A stretch of 31,288 bases of DNA, from positions 1 through 31,288 of IMG/VR virus record IMGVR_UViG_3300027759_002220. One strand, 5' to 3'. The position numbers were made by a program, and so were the translations under genes. The DNA is from a virus. Below the pieces are notes generated by a model. That model was given only the letters and a program-made list of their open reading frames with translations. It searched no databases and was not told where the DNA came from. This document shows positions 16,021-22,688 of this stretch, in pieces (the first letter of the stretch is position 1; each line of letters starts with the position of its first letter).

Positions 16021-16913
16021 TAAATTTCTCCAAACGGATTGGTTTCAGAGAAATCTATAATTGCGTCTGCTTGAGTGTTAATATATTTGTTGTCATAACT
16101 TTCATTGTAAGAGTTGTCTAATTGTGGATCATATGAAGTTAACCTATAACGTGCATTGCTTGATGCGCCAATAATTACAACATTATTTGTAAACTCGCCA
16201 GAAATATTGCTAACAAACAATGAATTTGAGGCTGGTAACCAAGATTGCACAATAGCCACAGAAGTTGCATTGGCTTGAGTTTGGTCTGCGGCCTGATATA
16301 CTGTTTCGTTTATTATATAATTATTTGCATTACCAGTTTTTGCGCCAGTAACTAACTTAATCATATAACCAGAATTTTCAACAATCGTATCAATATCTTC
16401 AATACCAGTGTCAATGATTTCTTGAGCATACTTAAATTTCTCAAGGCGCAACTCATAAAAATATGGTTGTTTTCTACCAAGAGTATGAAAATCTTTTGCT
16501 TGTTCAGTAAATGTTATTTCGAACAATTCACCAGTACCATTTAAGAATGGCACATAGACCAAATCACCTTCTCTTGGTCGTGTGAACGTATTTTGTGGAA
16601 CTCGTTGTTGAAATGTCCTGCGAGAAACAGATACCGTCACCACATTTTTAATTTCTAAACCAAACTTAGAAAAAAACTCTTGTTGACCTTGGTAATCCAT
16701 TACATCACCAGAAAGATACATCTCTAATGGAAAAGCTGCTTTAAATTTCTTAACTGGATCTTCACCGTATAATATATCTCTATCTGATGGATTATCGATA
16801 GGCAAATAGAATGCATCAAAACCCATGATTTGCATGGATTCAACAATTAGATCCTCTATTACTCTTTGTTCAGCAGTAGAGTTGTAGTTATTAAAATATA
16901 CACTTGTTGGCAT
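16020..16913 (-). CDS. 14: Neck protein (T4 gp14 family) with C-terminal module shared with gp15
   Basis: 297 residues (T4 gp14: 256). Neck protein that closes the DNA-filled head before tail joining. Seen: TAEQRVIEDLIVESMQIMGF then DAFYLP, KKFKAAFPLEMYLSGDVMDY, EFFSKFGLEIKNVVTVSVSR and PREGDLVYVPFLNGTGELFE, the arrangement of gp14 proteins from marine T4-like phages. Residues about 198-261 (NYIINETVYQAADQTQANAT to GASSNARYRLTSY) form a module that is also at the end of the gp15 homologue. One base separates it from gene 13. Confidence 0.9.
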   Translation of the reverse strand: MPTSVYFNNYNSTAEQRVIEDLIVESMQIMGFDAFYLPIDNPSDRDILYGEDPVKKFKAAFPLEMYLSGDVMDYQGQQEFFSKFGLEIKNVVTVSVSRRTFQQRVPQNTFTRPREGDLVYVPFLNGTGELFEITFTEQAKDFHTLGRKQPYFYELRLEKFKYAQEIIDTGIEDIDTIVENSGYMIKLVTGAKTGNANNYIINETVYQAADQTQANATSVAIVQSWLPASNSLFVSNISGEFTNNVVIIGASSNARYRLTSYDPQLDNSYNESYDNKYINTQADAIIDFSETNPFGEI

Positions 16914-16914
16914 A

Positions 16915-17688
16915 TTAGTTCATCATAAATTCTAATGGAGCACCATATTCATTTTGCATTTCGGTTTCTAATTTTTCAATTTCACCGACTGCTTCTTCAT
17001 AAATTTTGTCACCATTTAATGTGACACCACCTGGCAGTTGTAAGCCAGAAAACTTTTTGAGGTTGTTTCCCCATGTTCGTTTGAATAATGCCGTAGTATA
17101 TTCTTTTAACCATCGGTCATTCCATACTCTATTGTAAGTTGTGGCATCAATACACGCATAACATTCGGCAACTACAATTGTGCCAGCCGGTGCTTCGGAT
17201 GCTCCCCATGCCCAATCAATAAAGAGTTTTTTCATGTGTCTTTGGAAACGAATAGGAACTTCTCCACTAAACAATAACTCCAATGAACGTAAATGCTGTT
17301 GAGTTAAGGTATAATTGACGTATGATGCGGAGGTAAAGTCGTAGAGTTCATTTAAACGGAGTTGATACCGCAGGTCGAACATATTAATAGTTGCCTGAGA
17401 ATCTTGGACTGGGAAAATACGAGTAACGCCAACAATGTCCAAAGGAACATTGGCAGAATCTAACACATTGGTTAAATCCAAATATTGATTATTGACATCG
17501 GTATCCGTAACCCTTCGGACATAATAGATTTTTTGGAGACCATCAAAGTGGTAGTCTTGCCAATACTGAACGGCATCATCTATTCTATCTTCTAACTGGT
17601 CATCATCAATGTTGATTTCAATGACTGGAAACCCTAATCGTCTGAGGCAATATTCTTTTAGTGATTGTCTGCTGGTTACTGCTGGCAT
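16915..17688 (-). CDS. 13: Neck protein (T4 gp13 family)
   Basis: 257 residues (T4 gp13: 309). Head-closure/adaptor protein. Seen: SLKEYCLRRLGFPVIEINID, DDQLEDRIDDAVQYWQDYHF, a helical adaptor start typical of gp13, then IFPVQDSQATINMFDLRYQL and the C-terminal TTALFKRTWGNNLKKFSGLQ, LPGGVTLNGDKIYEEA pattern shared with gp13 and other head-tail adaptors. It opens the neck/packaging operon: late box CATAAATA (17710-17717) and a full AGGAGG lie upstream of the ATG. Confidence 0.9.
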   Translation of the reverse strand: MPAVTSRQSLKEYCLRRLGFPVIEINIDDDQLEDRIDDAVQYWQDYHFDGLQKIYYVRRVTDTDVNNQYLDLTNVLDSANVPLDIVGVTRIFPVQDSQATINMFDLRYQLRLNELYDFTSASYVNYTLTQQHLRSLELLFSGEVPIRFQRHMKKLFIDWAWGASEAPAGTIVVAECYACIDATTYNRVWNDRWLKEYTTALFKRTWGNNLKKFSGLQLPGGVTLNGDKIYEEAVGEIEKLETEMQNEYGAPLEFMMN

Positions 17689-17709
17689 AGTATCCTCCTA
17701 ATATAGAGG

Positions 17710-17717
17710 TATTTATG
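17710..17717 (-). promoter_or_regulatory. Late promoter (CATAAATA) for the neck/packaging genes
   Basis: CATAAATA on the minus strand; its TAA is the stop codon of the DUF2061 gene. Expected start near 17704, with a 15-base leader containing AGGAGG before gene 13. It separates accessory-cassette genes from the conserved virion genes. Confidence 0.75.
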
Positions 17718-17973
17718 CCTTGCCCCATTTAACTTTATTCCATATTCTTTCATGGCACCAGTAAATAAAAGGTTTAACCACCATTTCCGTGGCACCAATT
17801 CCAAGAGAAACTATTATTTTACCCGTAATAATATAAGAAATAATAATGGTGGTTAAAGTACCACAACATCTATAACTATAAGCTTTAACCAAACTTCTTA
17901 TAGGAGAATCACCATTATTTAAGGCCCAGCTCTTTACGAATCTTTGTGGCAGAGATTGAATGTATTTCATCAT
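17713..17973 (-). CDS. DUF2061-type small membrane protein
   Basis: 86 residues. Seen: SPIRSLVKAYSYRCCGTLTT, then two hydrophobic segments (about 37-52 and 54-70), then VVKPFIYWCHERIWNKVKWG. This is the DUF2061 signature (RS.VKA..WR..GT..T, TG, G..E...K...Y..HER.WN..KWG). Function is unknown; in bacteria, DUF2061 genes are, as I recall, often near sulfate-assimilation genes such as cysC/cysD. I chose the first of two adjacent ATGs (17973), with AGGAAA just upstream. It overlaps the end of the kinase/nucleotidyltransferase gene by 59 bases, so the two are translated together. Confidence 0.82.
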   Translation of the reverse strand: MMKYIQSLPQRFVKSWALNNGDSPIRSLVKAYSYRCCGTLTTIIISYIITGKIIVSLGIGATEMVVKPFIYWCHERIWNKVKWGKA

Positions 17974-18751
17974 TAAATGTTTCCTGTTCAATTTTGTAAC
18001 CCACATCACGACCATAGGTAATATTCACAATGTTTGGCACCACTTGAATTTCATATTGTCCTTGATAGAGTGGATCCAAATCTCGTTTAATATAAGATTT
18101 AACTTGTTCAATGGCAAAAGGATTAGAACCTTGCCATCCTTGGCAGTCACGGATTTGAATAACCACTTGGCCAGTTTTGGCAATGGCTCGGTCAAACAAT
18201 GCTCGATGACCTTCATGCCATGGCTGCCAACGACCTAACATTTGAACAGTTTCTTTTTTCCAATCAAATGTTGGCCGCCTACGATTCTCAATAATATGAT
18301 TACCAATAAACTCAGCCCATTTTTCAGCATTCTGTTCGGTCACACGGAAGTCATACACCTCTGGTGGTATGAAAGCTTTATTGGTATCTTCAAAACGACC
18401 TTTCTCAATGGTGTCCATCCAAATAGTCCAATCTGCTTTAAAATTGTTTCTCATTTCAATTAATGGTGCCACAAAATCACAGATAACATAATCACCGCCA
18501 GCCTCTAAAGCAAACTGTGCCATTCTTAACGACTGACGAATACGGCCAGCATCTGAAAAATCCCAATCGTTATACTTCTTACGAACTTCATCAGCATTAA
18601 ACCAAGTTACTTTGGCATCAAAACCTGTGAGTGGTAACATTTCTGCAAACGTATCAGAAGTTGTACCATTTTTTTCAAGGTATTTTTTTAGTGCTTCTGC
18701 CATAAATGTTTTGCCTGAACCAGGTAATCCCATAATCAAAATCTTTTTCAT
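17915..18751 (-). CDS. Fusion: APS-kinase-like P-loop kinase + HxGH nucleotidyltransferase
   Basis: 278 residues in two domains. Residues 1-155: P-loop kinase with GLPGSGKT (8-15), NADEVRKKY (52-60), DFSDAGRIRQSLRMAQ (64-79) and GDYVICDFVAP (86-96). This follows the adenylylsulfate (APS) kinase layout (GLPGSGKS, D.DEVR, DR..NIRR, VI.AFISP), which makes PAPS. Residues 168-278: cytidylyltransferase-like fold with GRWQPWHEGH (HxGH 179-182), NPF (210-212) and ISATKIR (266-272), like archaeal NMN adenylyltransferases. The start ATG has GGAAT upstream; earlier in-frame TTG lacks support. Known possibilities are PAPS or activated-sugar synthesis, or NAD metabolism; the true substrates cannot be read from sequence. 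Confidence 0.8.
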   Translation of the reverse strand: MKKILIMGLPGSGKTFMAEALKKYLEKNGTTSDTFAEMLPLTGFDAKVTWFNADEVRKKYNDWDFSDAGRIRQSLRMAQFALEAGGDYVICDFVAPLIEMRNNFKADWTIWMDTIEKGRFEDTNKAFIPPEVYDFRVTEQNAEKWAEFIGNHIIENRRRPTFDWKKETVQMLGRWQPWHEGHRALFDRAIAKTGQVVIQIRDCQGWQGSNPFAIEQVKSYIKRDLDPLYQGQYEIQVVPNIVNITYGRDVGYKIEQETFNDEIHSISATKIRKELGLK

Positions 18752-18761
18752 TTGTATTCCT

Positions 18762-19499
18762 TTATTGAGGTTTGCATAATAAATTATTTCCAACTACTAT
18801 GTAATCATACTCATACTGATTTAAAAATTGTTTAATATCGTCTATAATAGTTTTTCTATTATCACAATGTTCAACAAATATAATAGGTAAATGTTTTTTA
18901 ATTGTGTTGGAACTTCCAATTAAAACATCCAAATCCATACCTTCCACATCTATTTTTAATAAGTGTACTTTAGGTATATTATAGTGTTCTAAAAACCAAT
19001 CAATTGTGTGTATGTCAACAACAACTTTATTGTTTGTTTTTTCAGTAATAATATCTTCTATTAAACTGAAAGTACCAAAATCATTTTTTCTAAAGTAATT
19101 AGGTTCTTCAAATTCAATCTTAGTGTTTTCTTTACCTAGTCCAATGTTGTGTGGATAAACATTATAGAGATTGTTTATAGAAGCATTTCCACACAGCATT
19201 TTAAACACTTCTCTTTGAGGTTCAAAAGAATATATTTTTCCTTGAGGAAAGGCTTTAGCCATCCAAGTTGTAAATGTTCCTATATTGGCACCAATATCAA
19301 ATACTACAGGTTCAGAAAATTCTTTGATTGACTCGTAGCAATTAAATGCTTCTATTGTTGATGTATTTCCATGATCCAGTAACCATTGGCCATGACCAAC
19401 TTGGTTATCATTGCAATCAAAACGATTTACAATCATTAAGCCATGGTCACAGCTTAACAACACGTTGCGGTGAACTTTATCACCTACATTAAAGACCAT
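18762..19499 (-). CDS. FkbM-family methyltransferase
   Basis: 245 residues. SAM-dependent O-methyltransferase. Seen: motif I VVFDIGANIGTFTTWMAKAF (65-84), acidic loop IYSFEPQREVFKML (89-102) and KIDVEGMDLDVLIG (182-195), the defining trio of FkbM proteins, which in bacteria often methylate sugars of surface polysaccharides or natural products. The N-terminal 60 residues with HGQWLLDHGNTSTIE are like other surface-glycan FkbM members. One base separates it from the upstream methyltransferase; its stop precedes the kinase ATG by 10 bases. Substrate unknown. Confidence 0.9.
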   Translation of the reverse strand: MVFNVGDKVHRNVLLSCDHGLMIVNRFDCNDNQVGHGQWLLDHGNTSTIEAFNCYESIKEFSEPVVFDIGANIGTFTTWMAKAFPQGKIYSFEPQREVFKMLCGNASINNLYNVYPHNIGLGKENTKIEFEEPNYFRKNDFGTFSLIEDIITEKTNNKVVVDIHTIDWFLEHYNIPKVHLLKIDVEGMDLDVLIGSSNTIKKHLPIIFVEHCDNRKTIIDDIKQFLNQYEYDYIVVGNNLLCKPQ

Positions 19500-19500
19500 T

Positions 19501-20103
19501 CTATTCTTTCAACTTTTTAAAAGCTACTTGAAAAGAATCTGGTAAATGTATCAATTCTATTTTATGCCAATTACATTGTATAAACATTTCAATACCCATT
19601 CTTGGTGAAAGTTGTACAGGAGCACTACCATGTTCATCAACAAGTTTCCAACCTATAGAATCATCACACAGCATTACTCCGCCTACTGGCAGTAATCTCC
19701 AAGATAATACCATATCTTCAAGCACAGCAGCAGATGTATGGTCACCATCAACAAAAATAAATTCAGCTGTTTCTTTTTGATGAATTAAATCAACTAAAGC
19801 TTCACAACTATATTTGTTAATGTATGTTACATTGCCTACACACTTGCTTAAATTATATTCAAACGTTCTTTTAATTGTTTTAAAATCAAAACTTGGATTA
19901 TCATTTAATGTGGTATGTGGATCGATGGCATATATTTTAAATTTATCATTGTGTATTTTACCAAACTCTGAAACCCAAAATGTGGTTATTCCTTCAAAAC
20001 AACCAATTTCTATCATTGTATTTGGTACACCAAATTTCTCAAATAAAAATTTAATATTGGTTTGAGTTCTTTCTTTACCCATATCGACTGTCGAAATATA
20101 CAT
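19501..20103 (-). CDS. Class I SAM methyltransferase (Methyltransf_24-like)
   Basis: 200 residues from the ATG at 20103. Seen: MIEIGCFEGITTFWVSEFGK (motif I, 30-49), FKIYAIDPHTTLND (acidic beta2), EFIFVDGDHTSAAVLEDM with the (V)DGDH motif, and LLPVGGVMLCDDSIG. This layout is similar to the methyltransferase at 2359-3012 (IDANHSHKSVYQD, GGVFSGHDW), but identity is low. The start is uncertain: no clear Shine-Dalgarno sequence precedes the ATG, which lies 1 base after the stop of the upstream gene; an in-frame TTG at 20133 would add 10 residues. Substrate unknown; context suggests a glycan or glycoprotein. Confidence 0.85.
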   Translation of the reverse strand: MYISTVDMGKERTQTNIKFLFEKFGVPNTMIEIGCFEGITTFWVSEFGKIHNDKFKIYAIDPHTTLNDNPSFDFKTIKRTFEYNLSKCVGNVTYINKYSCEALVDLIHQKETAEFIFVDGDHTSAAVLEDMVLSWRLLPVGGVMLCDDSIGWKLVDEHGSAPVQLSPRMGIEMFIQCNWHKIELIHLPDSFQVAFKKLKE

Positions 20104-20104
20104 A

Positions 20105-20713
20105 TCAATTATTTTTTTTGTGCCAATCAGCAAATCTTCCTGGCTTATGCACTCTGATAAAAATATTTACACTCTCACAGACATTTGCCATAGTATTTAA
20201 ATTAATATCCATTTGTTTTGGTGCTAGCATACCATCTTGCTGTTGTTGTAACCAATAGCCAACCATATTATAAGTTACATCATAAACTTCTAAATCTACG
20301 TCATGGTATAATCCAAATGTACTATCGCTTAATTTTTTAGCAATAGATTCAAAGTTAACTTTTTGGTCAAACATTTTAAAAGTTTTGGCAGTCAATGGCC
20401 TAACATGGGTGTAATCGTCCCAAAACAAATCACACCGATGATGTGGTACATTAATAAACCACTCTGCTTGGTCTGCACTAACTCGATACATTTCTTTAAT
20501 AACATTAGTAAAGACTTTTGGATCTTGACCTAAATGTTCTAAAATATTATCTGCTGTAATTTTTTCAAAGAAGTTATCTTCGTATGGCCATGGTGTTTTT
20601 TCAAAATCTAATACTTCATCAGGATTACATTTTGCTTCTACATCCACATTCCAATGGTCATTTATTTTTTTAAAACCACAACCCATGTTTAATTTTTTAT
20701 TTTCTGGTGTCAT
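20105..20713 (-). CDS. Class I SAM methyltransferase (Methyltransf_11/UbiE-like)
   Basis: 202 residues from the ATG at 20713, which has AAAGGA 7 bases upstream (an earlier in-frame codon lies inside the sulfotransferase gene). Seen: KKLNMGCGFKKINDHWNVDV (motif I with the acidic residues), FFEKITADNILEHLGQD (motif II with the D.LEH pattern) and EMYRVSADQAEWFINVPHHR. This pattern is common in small glycan-cluster methyltransferases. The gene starts 15 bases after the sulfotransferase stop. Substrate unknown. Confidence 0.87.
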   Translation of the reverse strand: MTPENKKLNMGCGFKKINDHWNVDVEAKCNPDEVLDFEKTPWPYEDNFFEKITADNILEHLGQDPKVFTNVIKEMYRVSADQAEWFINVPHHRCDLFWDDYTHVRPLTAKTFKMFDQKVNFESIAKKLSDSTFGLYHDVDLEVYDVTYNMVGYWLQQQQDGMLAPKQMDINLNTMANVCESVNIFIRVHKPGRFADWHKKNN

Positions 20714-20727
20714 AATATATCCTTTTA

Positions 20728-21525
20728 TTAAATCCAAGCGTTCCAAAATATTTCACGATTATATTGTTCGTAAATATCAAGCCCAAGATACTCAACACAA
20801 TTGACTGTGGTACGGTCAAGTGCTGGCTTAATTTTATGTAAGTTAGGTAAGCCAACTGCCAAATCATTATAATTTTCTGTTTGAATAATCTTTTCAAAAT
20901 CATGTTCAAATTTTGGTAACTCTAAAAATTCATAGATACGTTTAGTTTGGCTCTTTGGACTATTACAGAAACGATTGTAATCAATAAAAAGAAAACGATC
21001 CAAATAACCCATAGTAATTGCATCTTTAATATTTCTGTGAGATAAACCCATTGGACCTTCAGGACCAGCATAAAAATATGCTCTTGAAGCAATATTAGAT
21101 CCTTCTCTTAGAGTTGAATCTGCTTTGGTAAAAAACAAAGGATTTTCTTTTCTAAGCTTTTCAAAAGAAGTTAATATTTCGGCTGGGTTTCTAACACAAA
21201 CAATAATTTTAACTTTGCGATTCAAAATTGCTTCAACTTGTGGCAACAATGGAATCCATCCACGGTCTTTATCAACAATAATAGGTTTATCGATATGAGA
21301 ATAATATCCTTGTAATACTGATTTTAAAACTCCAACTTTGGCTTCTGTATTATTATATTCTTGATTTGTTTCCATACTTGACCAAGAAGCATTAATGCTA
21401 CCAAATATAGAAGATAAAGAACTTACGGATTCTCCGTGTACTTTTGGATTTTGTTTAAGTATATTTGTTATGAGAGTGGAACCTGATCTTGGGAGACCTG
21501 CCACAAAGTGTATGGTTTTTTCCAT
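20728..21525 (-). CDS. PAPS-dependent sulfotransferase family protein
   Basis: 265 residues. Sulfotransferases move a sulfo group from PAPS to hydroxyl or amino groups. Seen: the 5'-phosphosulfate loop GLPRSGSTLI (10-19) at the N-terminus and the 3'-phosphate motif VCVRNPAEILTSF with Arg112 and Ser120 eight residues apart, the same spacing as the PAPS-binding Arg/Ser pair of known sulfotransferases. VDKDRGW (84-90) may contribute a catalytic Lys. Length is typical. GAAAGG precedes the ATG, and a late box (21576-21583) lies upstream. It heads the block with methyltransferases and the APS-kinase-like gene, so a linked sulfation role is plausible. The acceptor is unknown. Confidence 0.88.
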   Translation of the reverse strand: MEKTIHFVAGLPRSGSTLITNILKQNPKVHGESVSSLSSIFGSINASWSSMETNQEYNNTEAKVGVLKSVLQGYYSHIDKPIIVDKDRGWIPLLPQVEAILNRKVKIIVCVRNPAEILTSFEKLRKENPLFFTKADSTLREGSNIASRAYFYAGPEGPMGLSHRNIKDAITMGYLDRFLFIDYNRFCNSPKSQTKRIYEFLELPKFEHDFEKIIQTENYNDLAVGLPNLHKIKPALDRTTVNCVEYLGLDIYEQYNREIFWNAWI

Positions 21526-21575
21526 GATTACCTTTCAGTTTAAAATTATAAAATCAAGATTTGACGCTTGTTATT

Positions 21576-21583
21576 TATTTATG
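21576..21583 (-). promoter_or_regulatory. Late promoter (CATAAATA) for the sulfotransferase/methyltransferase block
   Basis: CATAAATA on the minus strand; its TAA is the stop codon of the TPR-glycosyltransferase. Expected start near 21570, leader about 44 bases ending with GAAAGG before the sulfotransferase ATG. It suggests that the decorating enzymes are made late, together with virion proteins. Confidence 0.7.
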
Positions 21584-22640
21584 CGCTTATTTTTTCAACT
21601 TTTTCTTTTTTATTTTTTTTGGGAAACATTTCTTTTAGTTCATTAGAAACTTTTTGAAAAGTATTTGTCCAATCTCCAAACTTAGTTTGCCTAAAAACTT
21701 TGGTTGTATTTTGATACCAAGGACTATGATCTCCTCCATATGCCCAAACATGATATGGGAGTATTGGTACAATTACCCAAGTCGGCTTTCCCATTGCAGA
21801 AGCTAAATGAGCAATACTGGTACATGACGTAATAACTAAATCTAAATTAGCAATACATGCGGCCGTATCTTCCCAAGAAATTATTAAATGCTGAAGGTCT
21901 ACAATTTTTTTAGGCAATTCTTTTATATCTGTATCTCTTTGTAAACTAAAAAATTGTATATGAGGAAAATCTTTATGTAAATCAATTAATTTTTGCGCAG
22001 GAAAAATACGAAACTGTTGATGTTCAAAAAGAGGACTGCCGCTCCAACGAATGCCAACTTTTATTTTTTCTGTGTTTAACATTGTTTTCCAAAGATCCAC
22101 ACTTTCATTTTTGGCAAAAAGGTAAGGCTCATTTGGTAAATTATCAAACTCATGGCCAAATAACCAACTAGCACTAAATCCTGGAATCCAAAAATCATGA
22201 TGTGTTTTAGATACCTGATCTAAAGTAATACATTCTTTAACGCCTGGAATTCGTAGAAAAAGTGGATGCAAAGATTTTTCACAACACATAATACATTTAC
22301 CGCCTCGTTTCCAAATTTCTGTGGCAAATCTTGCATAAATTATTTGGTCACCAAAACCACATTCCATATTTAAAATGACAGTCTTGCCTTTTAAATCACT
22401 TTGATCCCAAATTGGCTTAGTAGTGTTAATTTTACCACTACCATAAACTTTGAGTGCTCGTCCATTTTCAAGGCATTGAAATCCTTCTTGTAATTTTCCT
22501 TGATTAATAAGAAACCATCCACGATTAAATTTTGCTTTTGGATCTGTAGGATCTAAAGCTTCCAATTCTTCAGCCAATTTCCAAGCTTCTTCAAATCTTC
22601 CTCTTATCATTAAATTTAATTGCTGATCAATCAAATGCAT
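21579..22640 (-). CDS. TPR-containing glycosyltransferase (GT9/OGT-like)
   Basis: 353 residues. Seen: two TPR-like helical pairs (about 1-65: GRFEEAWKLAEELEALDPTD then KFNRGWFLINQGKLQEGFQC), then a GT-B type catalytic part: GKTVILNMECGFGDQIIYAR (GT9 N-domain, GDQI.YAR), KVGIRWSGSP (beta strand entering the C-domain), and DLVITSCTSIAHLASAMGKP followed by TWVIVP, the nucleotide-sugar binding end of heptosyltransferase/OGT-like enzymes. TPR plus GT resembles protein O-glycosyltransferases, so a protein acceptor is possible. I chose the ATG at 22640 with AGGAG 7 bases upstream. It starts 48 bases after the stop of the giant RCC1 gene, its likely partner by position. Confidence 0.85.
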   Translation of the reverse strand: MHLIDQQLNLMIRGRFEEAWKLAEELEALDPTDPKAKFNRGWFLINQGKLQEGFQCLENGRALKVYGSGKINTTKPIWDQSDLKGKTVILNMECGFGDQIIYARFATEIWKRGGKCIMCCEKSLHPLFLRIPGVKECITLDQVSKTHHDFWIPGFSASWLFGHEFDNLPNEPYLFAKNESVDLWKTMLNTEKIKVGIRWSGSPLFEHQQFRIFPAQKLIDLHKDFPHIQFFSLQRDTDIKELPKKIVDLQHLIISWEDTAACIANLDLVITSCTSIAHLASAMGKPTWVIVPILPYHVWAYGGDHSPWYQNTTKVFRQTKFGDWTNTFQKVSNELKEMFPKKNKKEKVEKISA

Positions 22641-22672
22641 AATCAAACTCCTATAAAATAATTAATCAAATA

Positions 22673-22680
22673 TATTTAGT
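22673..22680 (-). promoter_or_regulatory. Candidate late promoter (ACTAAATA) for the TPR-glycosyltransferase
   Basis: ACTAAATA on the minus strand, in the 48-base gap after the RCC1-repeat gene. Expected start near 22667, leader about 27 bases with AGGAG. The form is a CTAAATA-type variant of the T4 late box, as at 2320-2327. Confidence 0.5.
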
Positions 22681-22688
22681 AAAGCTTT

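Noticed and set aside
17915-18250. C-terminal domain as a true ATP sulfurylase
   Set aside because: The domain is too short and its GRWQPWHEGH, NPF and ISATKIR motifs fit NMN-adenylyltransferase/cytidylyltransferase-like enzymes better than the RNP.H..H pattern of ATP sulfurylase.
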